This document shows, one piece after another, positions 1 through 7,396 of a DNA stretch of 64,000 bases. The number at the start of each line of letters is the position of its first letter. Position 1 is the first letter of the stretch. The notes beneath the pieces were generated by a model. The model was not told the DNA's origin. It did not search any database and saw only the letters and a list, made by a program, of their open reading frames with translations. The DNA comes from Colwellia sp. 1_MG-2023. GTDB taxonomy: Bacteria > Pseudomonadota > Gammaproteobacteria > Enterobacterales > Alteromonadaceae. The DNA lies in contig NZ_JAUOPE010000013.1 of assembly GCF_030546755.1 (NCBI RefSeq), forward strand, positions 62,001-126,000. Direction: 5' to 3'. Both the position numbers and the translations under genes were made by a program.

Positions 1-1
1 T

Positions 2-37
2 TATTCATTAATGCAAGAAATTGCTGATATCAAATAA
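2..37 (+). CDS. 3' tail of a gene, probably TRAP substrate-binding protein DctP (partial)
   Basis: An open frame enters from the left edge and stops at TAA 35-37, encoding only YSLMQEIADIK. It lies directly upstream of dctQ and dctM on the same strand. In TRAP operons that position is usually held by the periplasmic DctP solute receptor. The identity rests on gene order alone because too few residues are visible for homology. Confidence 0.5.
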   Translation, partial: YSLMQEIADIK

Positions 38-46
38 GGCACAAAT

Positions 47-589
47 ATGGTTTATATAATGATTAAAACAATCGACACACTGTTATCCTTTACGTTAGCC
101 ATATTAATGGGCCTGATGGTATTGGACGTAACTTGGCAAATATTTACTCGCTTTGCCACTGATTCACCCAGTAGTTGGACGGAAGAGTTAGCTCGCTTTT
201 TATTAATTTGGATTGGCTTGCTAGGTGCCGCTTGGGCTTACCGCACACGTTCACATTTAGGCTTAAGTTATTTGGTGGAAAAGCAATCTCCCGCTATGCA
301 AAAGAAGCTCGCTATTTTTTCTTACCTTGCCGCGATTGTATTTGCAATATCAGTGATGATATTTGGCGGCTCTCAATTAGTTCTTTTAACCTTAAACCTA
401 AACCAATTCTCCGCTTCGTTAGGGGTTAAAATTGGTTATGTTTATATGATCATTCCAATATCTGGTGTGTTAATCACTATATATGCGCTTGATTTTATAC
501 GAGCAACTTTAGCCGGTGAACTTGATGCACACTTGTATCAAGATATTGACAAACCGCCAACTCATCAAGCAAACGTAACCGGAGAGTAA
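47..589 (+). CDS. dctQ: TRAP transporter small permease (DctQ family)
   Basis: This is the small membrane subunit of a tripartite ATP-independent periplasmic transporter, which imports organic acids or sugar acids using a sodium gradient. The 180-residue protein has four hydrophobic segments (about residues 8-30, 45-65, 85-110, 125-150). The DctQ-like stretch SWTEELARFLLIWIGLLGAAWA follows the first, with its conserved glutamates. AAGG at 36-39 lies 7 nt before ATG 47 and supports this start; ATG 59 is possible. The gene ends 4 nt before the large permease gene, so the two are probably translationally coupled. The nearby uronate genes make a uronate substrate plausible, but that is inferred from context. 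Confidence 0.9.
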   Translation: MVYIMIKTIDTLLSFTLAILMGLMVLDVTWQIFTRFATDSPSSWTEELARFLLIWIGLLGAAWAYRTRSHLGLSYLVEKQSPAMQKKLAIFSYLAAIVFAISVMIFGGSQLVLLTLNLNQFSASLGVKIGYVYMIIPISGVLITIYALDFIRATLAGELDAHLYQDIDKPPTHQANVTGE

Positions 590-593
590 TACC

Positions 594-1889
594 TTGGATA
601 TTTCAATTTTTATTTTAATCATTACTTTTATAGTTTTGTTATTTACCAATGTGCCTATCTCAATCAGTATTGCTCTAGCCACTTTAGCAACCATGTTAGT
701 ATCAATCGATTCTATTCCATCCATGACAACTATGGCGCAGCGTATGGCGGGCGGAATTAATGGCTTTGCATTATTAGCGATCCCTTTTTTCATTTTATCC
801 GGCATATTAATGGGCCAAGGCGGTATCGCTAAGCGCTTGATAGAATTTGCCAAATCATTATTAGGAAGTTTGCCTGGCGGCTTAGCGTTAGTAAATATCA
901 TCTCTAGTACACTCTTTGGTGCTATTTCAGGCTCTGCTGTGGCGGCAACAAGTGCTATTGGTGGTTTTATGATCCCAGCAATGAAAAAAGAAGGCTATGA
1001 TTCAGCCTTTAGTGCTGCCGTTAGCGCTACAGCGTCGACAACAGGATTACTGATCCCACCAAGTAACATTCTTATAGTTTATAGCTTAGCCAGTGGTGGT
1101 GTATCAATCGCTTCTTTATTTATTGCCGGTTATATCCCTGGTTTACTTGTTGCTTTATCTTTAATGATTGTTTGTGCCATTTACGCAAAAATAAATAATT
1201 ATCCTATTGGCGAAAGATCTTCTATTGGTAATATCATCCGAACAGGTTTTGACGCCCTGCCAGCACTCTTTTTAATCTTTATTGTCATTGGTGGTATTCT
1301 AACTGGAGTTTTTACCGCAACAGAAGCTGGTGTGATAGCCGTGCTCTATTCGTTGTTACTCTCGGTAGGCATTTATCGTGAAGTGAAAGTAAATCAACTG
1401 ATGAGTATTTTGATAAAATCCGCTGAAACTACTGCGGTAGTAATGTTGTTAATTGCAGCATCAAGTGCCATGTCTTGGATTTTAAGTTATACCGATATTC
1501 CACAAGATTTATCAGCACTTATTTTATCGCTTTCTGATAACCCTCTAATGATTTTATTAATGATCAACATCATTTTGTTATTAGTTGGTACGTTCATGGA
1601 CATTACGCCTGCGGTATTAATTTTTACACCTATTTTCTTACCTATTGCTGAAAGTATCGGTATATCACCATTACAGTTTGGCATTATGATGATTTTAAAT
1701 TTATGTATAGGATTATGCACACCACCGGTGGGCAGTGTATTATTTGTCGCCTGTGGCATTGCAAAAAATTCTATTCAGCAAATAGTGAAACCTGTAATTC
1801 CTATGTATGCAGCCATGATCGCGGTACTTGCATTAGTAGCTGGTGTTCCTGCTATCAGTGAATGGTTACCGAGCGTATTTGGTTTGTAA
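594..1889 (+). CDS. dctM: TRAP transporter large permease (DctM family)
   Basis: This is the large channel-forming subunit of the TRAP transporter and partners DctQ and DctP. The 431-residue protein is hydrophobic throughout, with about 12 membrane segments. It carries the family signature around residues 118-160 (FGAISGSAVAATSAIGGFMI, then GLLIPPSN). The start is TTG at 594, preceded by GGAGAG at 581-586 inside the end of dctQ. A strong bidirectional hairpin terminator follows. Length and motifs match the family. The substrate is not visible, but a uronic acid is likely given uxaC, uxuA and uxuB in the same locus. Confidence 0.93.
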   Translation: MDISIFILIITFIVLLFTNVPISISIALATLATMLVSIDSIPSMTTMAQRMAGGINGFALLAIPFFILSGILMGQGGIAKRLIEFAKSLLGSLPGGLALVNIISSTLFGAISGSAVAATSAIGGFMIPAMKKEGYDSAFSAAVSATASTTGLLIPPSNILIVYSLASGGVSIASLFIAGYIPGLLVALSLMIVCAIYAKINNYPIGERSSIGNIIRTGFDALPALFLIFIVIGGILTGVFTATEAGVIAVLYSLLLSVGIYREVKVNQLMSILIKSAETTAVVMLLIAASSAMSWILSYTDIPQDLSALILSLSDNPLMILLMINIILLLVGTFMDITPAVLIFTPIFLPIAESIGISPLQFGIMMILNLCIGLCTPPVGSVLFVACGIAKNSIQQIVKPVIPMYAAMIAVLALVAGVPAISEWLPSVFGL

Positions 1890-1944
1890 AACAACTATGG
1901 ACTAGATAACTAAACGCGAGACAAATCAACAACAAATAACGAAT

Positions 1945-1982
1945 AAAAAGCCACGATTAACCTTAATTAATCGTGGCTTTTT
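1945..1982. terminator. Bidirectional intrinsic terminator between dctM and the GH78-like gene
   Basis: There is a perfect 16-bp inverted repeat: arms 1945-1960 (AAAAAGCCACGATTAA) and 1967-1982, with a 6-nt loop. It has an A run on the left and a T run on the right. It lies between two convergent genes and can serve both strands. Confidence 0.9.
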
Positions 1983-2024
1983 GATTTAGATTTTACTGGT
2001 TTACTCGTTCAACTAAATTTATAT

Positions 2025-4208
2025 TTATTGATATTGAGCGACAATTTTATAAGTGCCCGAGTGAAACAAGTCATTCGTTACAAGCCCTGTTAACGGGTCA
2101 AACGCCACTAATTTTTTATCCATTGTTACAGCTTTAAGTGATTGTGCATTCGGTAGTATGATCTTAGCCGCACTATTGTTAGGAATTTCAACAGTTAGGC
2201 TTAGTTGCTTATCAATAATTTGTTCGGCTCTCAGCCAAATATCACCAACAATACTCGGTACTTTACCTTCGACAAACGTTAAACTCCCGAGCTGAGGCGC
2301 AATGACAAACTGTTTGAAACCTGGTTTGATAGGTTTAATGCCTAAGATATATCGACCAACAATATTACCGGGTACAGCACCCCACGCATGATTCCAGTCT
2401 TGATTAGGTTTAAATTCATCATCCCAAGCCTCTAAGGTGATAGTTGAACCTACTCTTAACATGTTAAACCAACTACGCTTTCCTTTTGATGTTAATAAAT
2501 TTAACGCTTCATCAGTTTGTTTGTGTAGATAAAGCGCTTCTAATAAATATTGAGCAAAATAAACGCTTACCGCCATTTTCTTGCTTTTCAAAAAATCAAA
2601 GATCTTTTGACGCTTATCAAGTGGTACTAAACCTACCGCTAAAGGTAAAATATTCCCATGCGCTGAGCTATGACTTGAACCTTCACCATCCACGTATAAA
2701 TCAGTGTTTTCGTTAAACAATTGCTCATTAAAGGCGTTATAAAGTTTTTCTGCCCGTTGCTGAAAATCCACCCCATCTTCATTTTTACCAATGGCATTAG
2801 CCATTTCAGCTAATTGTTTAAGATTTAAATAATGAAAAGCATTAACCACTGTATTGATTTTCTGAAAATCAAAATTGTCTCTTTCACTCGGCGGCCAATC
2901 AACAATGTCTCTGTTTTTTGATGGCTTTTGGCTAGGGAAAGATTCTAATAATCCCCTTGAATTTACTCGGTTTATAAAAGATTTTTTATCTACTAATGTA
3001 TCATAATGCTCACGAATTGATTCAAGATCACCAGTATACATCCAGTCTGTCCATGCCATCATAATAGAATGTTGTTTCCATTCGGTAGGCCAAGTTGGAT
3101 TTGTTAATAAATATTCATGCGAGTGACGAGCTATAGAATATTCATCATCTACTAAGTAATGTGATAACTGATTTATATAGGCATCGGCTTCATAGGGGAT
3201 TCGTTCTCTATCTCCATCGACATACACTCCGGCAAAGCTTGTAGCTTTCATACTGTATTTCGACAATGCCCAAATAGCATTTAAGGTTTCATCACTGGAA
3301 TGAAAAAACGACGCATAATCATTAAAGGGATAATGCACGGCAATTTGTATGGCGCTGATATCACTTAATGTTAAGCCTTTCGCTTCAATTTCAATATACC
3401 TAAACGGCGCTATGCGGCCAAAACGACCCGGAATAGCTATCGCTTTATTTGATTTAGTATTTAGTTTGTTTTTAGGTGGCTGTACTCGATAAACATCTGA
3501 TTTAGCGTTTATATTTAAAGGCACAGTGTAAAATCGAACACTGGATTTTTTAGCTAAGTCGCGCATAATACCTAGGTCACTGCCTCGTTCACCAAAAAAC
3601 ACTTTAGCACGCCCTGATTTGTTGCTCGTTATGGCAAGTTCAAGATAACCAAAAGACACTTTTCCAAAATCAATCAAATAACGCCCCGATGGCATTTTTT
3701 TAATATATTTAGGTGACACGTCACTGGTAATAAGATCATGATAACTGGCATTATTGTCTAACTCTTGAGCCATAGAAATTGTTTGCGGCCCTGACCAGTC
3801 ACTTTCAATGATAGTGTTATTGGCTAGTTTTCCCCACACTTTTACTCGCCATTGATAATCAATATTCGGTTTTAAAGGCTGACCTTGAAATGAAACAGCG
3901 AACGATTGATTGGAAACTTGTTTTTCTGAATCCCATAACAATTGTGGTTTTTTAGCCGTCAATGGCCATACTTGTAATTGATAGGCTTGTTGTTCAATCA
4001 TGCCACCTTCACTGGCAATCTCCCAAGAAAATTCTGGCAAAGCATCGCGGATATTTTTAACCCAATAACCTTTAAGTAATTCGCAACGTAATTCAACGGG
4101 TTTAATATTAACTGTTACCTTGTGCGCATAATTGGTTGGACTGACTAGGGCTAACATAAGTAACAATAATGGTTTTGTTGATACCAGCTGTTTTATAAGA
4201 GTAATCAT
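2025..4208 (-). CDS. GH78-like alpha-L-rhamnosidase, exported
   Basis: This is a predicted periplasmic or secreted glycosidase that would remove terminal alpha-L-rhamnose from a glycan. The 727-residue protein has an N-terminal signal peptide (hydrophobic core about residues 14-26, cleavage near NYA-HK). It is followed by a rhamnosidase-type N-terminal region (ELRCELLKGYWV, about residues 39-50) and a central (alpha/alpha)6 barrel. The barrel carries DGDRERIPYEAD near residues 330-341, which matches the acidic catalytic-site motif of GH78. The tail resembles the C-terminal beta domain. An intrinsic terminator (4242-4272) separates it from the upstream oxidoreductase gene, so it may have its own promoter or depend on read-through. 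No rhamnose catabolic genes are seen in the window, so the substrate is unproven. Confidence 0.82.
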   Translation of the reverse strand: MITLIKQLVSTKPLLLLMLALVSPTNYAHKVTVNIKPVELRCELLKGYWVKNIRDALPEFSWEIASEGGMIEQQAYQLQVWPLTAKKPQLLWDSEKQVSNQSFAVSFQGQPLKPNIDYQWRVKVWGKLANNTIIESDWSGPQTISMAQELDNNASYHDLITSDVSPKYIKKMPSGRYLIDFGKVSFGYLELAITSNKSGRAKVFFGERGSDLGIMRDLAKKSSVRFYTVPLNINAKSDVYRVQPPKNKLNTKSNKAIAIPGRFGRIAPFRYIEIEAKGLTLSDISAIQIAVHYPFNDYASFFHSSDETLNAIWALSKYSMKATSFAGVYVDGDRERIPYEADAYINQLSHYLVDDEYSIARHSHEYLLTNPTWPTEWKQHSIMMAWTDWMYTGDLESIREHYDTLVDKKSFINRVNSRGLLESFPSQKPSKNRDIVDWPPSERDNFDFQKINTVVNAFHYLNLKQLAEMANAIGKNEDGVDFQQRAEKLYNAFNEQLFNENTDLYVDGEGSSHSSAHGNILPLAVGLVPLDKRQKIFDFLKSKKMAVSVYFAQYLLEALYLHKQTDEALNLLTSKGKRSWFNMLRVGSTITLEAWDDEFKPNQDWNHAWGAVPGNIVGRYILGIKPIKPGFKQFVIAPQLGSLTFVEGKVPSIVGDIWLRAEQIIDKQLSLTVEIPNNSAAKIILPNAQSLKAVTMDKKLVAFDPLTGLVTNDLFHSGTYKIVAQYQ

Positions 4209-4241
4209 ATTAATCTCAAAGACTTAACGTTGTAAGAACAA

Positions 4242-4272
4242 AAAAGCCGAGTGTTAAATTAACTCGGCTTTT
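4242..4272 (-). terminator. Intrinsic terminator after the Gfo/Idh/MocA gene
   Basis: Arms AAAAGCCGAGT (4242-4252) and ACTCGGCTTTT (4262-4272) form an 11-bp stem. Read on the minus strand it is followed by a run of T. It ends the DUF1080-oxidoreductase transcript before the GH78-like gene. Confidence 0.85.
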
Positions 4273-4303
4273 ACATAATAGGCTAACGAATATTAAAAGC
4301 TAA

Positions 4304-5641
4304 TTAAGCTTTCATATCCCAGCCACTTTGGAAATCACGTCCCCAAAGCGCATTCGCTTTAGCACCTTTTACTTTGCCTTTAACTGCGTCACATTCTAAT
4401 GTTTCACCCGTTCGATAAGCAATATTACCTAAGTGACATAACATTGTACTGGTATGCCCTTCTTTAATCGGTGAAGATTGGTGTGCGGCAGTACCGCGAA
4501 TGTTATCAAGGAAGTTTGCCGTATGTATGTCAGTTAACATACCGCCGCCTTTAAGGTCTGATGTATTCACTGCACGGTTAGGCACTTTACGTTCTTTGAT
4601 CAACTTGTCGTTGATGTCATAAATTTCATAACCACCACGGTCAACAATCACATGACCTTTGGTGCCAAAAATTAAGATCCCACGTCCTCGGCCATAACGT
4701 AGAACTTTATTACAACTATTGCCTGTCCATTCGATTGATTTTCCGCCTTTAAAGTCATAACGTGCTTCAATTGAATCATACATTTCCCAATCATCATCCG
4801 TATAAAAATGACGGCCACCCGTTACAGAAACTTGTTCTGGGAACTCAACATCTAATGCCCATCGCGCAATATCAAGTTCGTGAGCGGCATTATTACAAAG
4901 TTCACCTGTGCCCCAATTCCAGAACCAATGCCAATTATAGTGTACGTAATTATCTTTAAATTCAGTACGTGGCGCAGGTCCTTGCCATAAATCCCAGTTT
5001 AACCAATCAGGTGCAGTAACAACTTTACCATTACCGATAGAACCACGGTTATTACCATACCAAGTTTCGGCACGATAACAGTGACCTAATTTACCATCAC
5101 GAATATATTTAATAAGCTCAGCTGTTTCTTCTGAAGAACGTTGCTGATTACCCATTTGAACGATTTTTCCATACTTTTGTTGAGCTTCAATAAAAATCTC
5201 GCCTTCGTGTGGATTATGGCTTAAAGGTTTTTCAACATAAACATGTTTGCCAGCTTGTAAAGCCATGACACCTGCCGGAGCATGCCAATGATCAGGCGCG
5301 GCAATACAAATAGCATCCATGTTTTTATCTTCAAGCATTACACGAACATCATCTGTCGCTTTCGGCGTATTAAAACCAGCGGCTTTGATTAACGCCGATG
5401 ATTTTGTGATCACACGGCTATCAACATCACAAATATTAGTGATATTAATATTACCGGCATTGATAAATGAACCAAGTAAAGCTTCACCTCGGCTTCTTAC
5501 GCCCATAAAACCCATATTAACTCTGTCATTGGCACCTAAGATACGCGCATAACTACTTGCTGAAAAAGTCGCGGCGCTTGCAACGGCTACTCCTGCGGCT
5601 ACGGCACTGGTTTCTAGGAATTTTCTACGTGTCATAGTCAT
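4304..5641 (-). CDS. Tat-exported Gfo/Idh/MocA oxidoreductase
   Basis: This is an NAD(P)-dependent sugar or glycoside oxidoreductase, predicted to be exported folded with its cofactor. The 445-residue protein starts with a twin-arginine signal (TRRKFLE at residues 4-10, then an Ala-rich hydrophobic stretch to about residue 32). A Rossmann motif GFMGVRSRG (44-52) follows, then the catalytic EKP motif at 137-139 (HVYVEKPL). The C-terminal half is of the Bacteroidetes-type Gfo/Idh/MocA class (WLNWDLWQGPAP, then HYNWHWFWNWGTGE). The start codon lies 1 nt from the stop of the DUF1080 gene, with AAGGGG inside that gene's end, so the two are coupled. Family knowledge links such pairs to C3 oxidation of glycosides. 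The exact substrate is unknown. Confidence 0.88.
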   Translation of the reverse strand: MTMTRRKFLETSAVAAGVAVASAATFSASSYARILGANDRVNMGFMGVRSRGEALLGSFINAGNINITNICDVDSRVITKSSALIKAAGFNTPKATDDVRVMLEDKNMDAICIAAPDHWHAPAGVMALQAGKHVYVEKPLSHNPHEGEIFIEAQQKYGKIVQMGNQQRSSEETAELIKYIRDGKLGHCYRAETWYGNNRGSIGNGKVVTAPDWLNWDLWQGPAPRTEFKDNYVHYNWHWFWNWGTGELCNNAAHELDIARWALDVEFPEQVSVTGGRHFYTDDDWEMYDSIEARYDFKGGKSIEWTGNSCNKVLRYGRGRGILIFGTKGHVIVDRGGYEIYDINDKLIKERKVPNRAVNTSDLKGGGMLTDIHTANFLDNIRGTAAHQSSPIKEGHTSTMLCHLGNIAYRTGETLECDAVKGKVKGAKANALWGRDFQSGWDMKA

Positions 5642-5642
5642 G

Positions 5643-7058
5643 TTATTTCCCCTTAACTTCAGAAGTTGGCTTAATTTTTATCGTTCTAAAATGTACCAAA
5701 TCACCATGGTCTTGTAATAAAATAGGGCCTTTTTCCCAACGTCCAAAATTTGGCCATTTAGCATATTTACTGTAAGCGACTAACGCACCAAAAATTTGGC
5801 TATGACGATTGTATTCAACCGTTTGTACGCCGTTTAACCAATGTTGGACATCACCACTTTTAACAACAATACGAGCACGGTTCCAATTACCAATGCCATT
5901 GAAGCGTTTCTTATCACGTTCAGGCTCTGTTAGGTTACCCGCGGTGATCAGGTCATAAAGAGAACCAATGGTACGATTGCCTGCAGTACCTTTTTTAGCA
6001 TCTTTATGATTCACGTCATCTAAAATTTGAAATTCTAAACCGATTGCTGAGCCTTTTCCTTTTAACAAGTTAGGATCAACAAAGTATTTAATGCCTGAGT
6101 TAGCCCCTTTAGTAATTTTAAAATCTACTTCTAGTTCAAAATCGCTAAACTCTTCCAAGGTAATAATATCGCCGCCATTTCTAGCTTCTCCACCACCAGA
6201 AGATAAAACACTTAGCACGCCGTCATTTATCTCCCATCCTTTAGTGGGGAAAGTATCAATTTTCGCGCCTTTCCAACCTTTTGTCGTTTTACCATCCCAT
6301 AATAATTTCCAACCATCTGCTTTTTGGCGTTTAGTTAACATATTTGGAATATAGTTGATTTCATCGATACTGTTAGCACTGTCCCAACGATCTTGTTCTA
6401 GATTCGTTGTTTTAATACGCAAGTTTTTCCAACGTACTTTTTTACCAAGTTTTGACATATCATTGCCAATATCATGCACTTGTAAACCGAAAAAACCGGC
6501 TGCCGTTGTGTTGTCAATTAAGTTAGCGGTAGGAACACCATTCACATAAGTTCGAATACTATCGCCGATTGCTTCTATACGAAATTTATTCCATTGATCT
6601 GCTTGATAAGCAGCACGGCCCTTAGGATTTGTAGATAACGGATAAATCCAACCTAAACGCGCTTCATCATAAATACCACCTGTCCAGGCACGTTTACTTG
6701 GGTCAATTTCTAGTTGGTAACCATGAACACGACCATTCATGTGGTCTGCTTTACTTAAACTGCGAAATTGCACACCAGAATTTAACGGACTATCAACTTT
6801 GGCTTCAAATTCCATAATAAAGTCACTATAAGTGGCTTCTGTCACCAAAAAGCTATTTCTAGAATTTTTAACCGATGTCCCAACAATGGCGCCGTCAATC
6901 ACTTCATAAGTCGCACTGCCATTAATTTGTTTCCAGCCATTAAGTGTTTTACCATCAAACAGGCTTTGCCAATCACTAGACTCTTTTATTTCACTGTGCG
7001 AACAACCACTTATTACCGTTGTTAAACACAACGTCAATACCCCAATGAGTTTCTTCAT
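5643..7058 (-). CDS. Lipoprotein with two DUF1080 (3-keto-glycoside hydrolase) domains
   Basis: DUF1080 proteins are LamG-like beta-sandwich enzymes. Members are known to cleave 3-keto-glycosides formed by Gfo/Idh/MocA oxidoreductases. The ATG at 7058 is preferred over an upstream in-frame start because it has AGGA 8 nt before it and opens directly into a lipoprotein signal (MKKLIGVLTLCLTTVISGC, lipid-attached Cys19). The protein is 471 residues. Domain 1 (about 32-220) begins WQSLFDGKTLNGWK. Domain 2 (about 250-465) begins WKLLWDGKTTKGWK. Both carry the SGV/IQF or GIKYF strand region typical of the family. Tandem duplication in one chain is the odd feature. It is coupled to the oxidoreductase gene, with the same likely site of action in the periplasm or outer membrane. 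Confidence 0.87.
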   Translation of the reverse strand: MKKLIGVLTLCLTTVISGCSHSEIKESSDWQSLFDGKTLNGWKQINGSATYEVIDGAIVGTSVKNSRNSFLVTEATYSDFIMEFEAKVDSPLNSGVQFRSLSKADHMNGRVHGYQLEIDPSKRAWTGGIYDEARLGWIYPLSTNPKGRAAYQADQWNKFRIEAIGDSIRTYVNGVPTANLIDNTTAAGFFGLQVHDIGNDMSKLGKKVRWKNLRIKTTNLEQDRWDSANSIDEINYIPNMLTKRQKADGWKLLWDGKTTKGWKGAKIDTFPTKGWEINDGVLSVLSSGGGEARNGGDIITLEEFSDFELEVDFKITKGANSGIKYFVDPNLLKGKGSAIGLEFQILDDVNHKDAKKGTAGNRTIGSLYDLITAGNLTEPERDKKRFNGIGNWNRARIVVKSGDVQHWLNGVQTVEYNRHSQIFGALVAYSKYAKWPNFGRWEKGPILLQDHGDLVHFRTIKIKPTSEVKGK

Positions 7059-7116
7059 TATTTTTATCCTAATTTTTATACAAAATAAATTTTGTGTTTT
7101 AAAGAAAATTGACCCT

Positions 7117-7148
7117 ACCAATTTTATACCAAAAAATTGGTCATACCG
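7117..7148. promoter_or_regulatory. Candidate FadR/UxuR-type operator upstream of the DUF1080 gene
   Basis: ACCAAT (7117-7122) and ATTGGT (7136-7141) form an inverted pair. The right half continues as TGGTCATACCG (7138-7148), which fits the FadR-subfamily GntR consensus TGGTNNNACCA with one mismatch. It lies 59-90 bp upstream of the DUF1080 start. The remaining gene-free sequence (7149-7344) is AT-rich with no other clear signal. Confidence 0.45.
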
Positions 7149-7344
7149 AAAGCAAATATTGGCAAAACAGGTGAATTAATTTTGAATTGATACATAAATT
7201 ACCTGCAGTTGATTGATAAGCTTATTAAAACATCACGCTAGTCATGAACTTTAATGACTTAATGAGTGAATGATTAGCTGTTTTATTGTCAATATCTTTG
7301 AAATTAACCTGTGATCGCTTACATCACAAAAGTTGGTTAACTAA

Positions 7345-7375
7345 AAAAACAGCCTGATAATTACAGGCTGTTTTT
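7345..7375 (-). terminator. Intrinsic terminator after the GH92 gene
   Basis: A 12-bp perfect stem is formed by AAAAACAGCCTG (7345-7356) and CAGGCTGTTTTT (7364-7375), with a 7-nt loop. It lies 22 nt beyond the GH92 stop codon and separates that gene from the DUF1080-oxidoreductase pair. Confidence 0.88.
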
Positions 7376-7396
7376 ACCTCAACTTTTTCTGAGCTA

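Noticed and set aside
7059-7121. 21-residue upstream extension of the DUF1080 lipoprotein
   Set aside because: The extension lacks a ribosome site and would bury the lipoprotein signal peptide; ATG 7058 has AGGA at good spacing.
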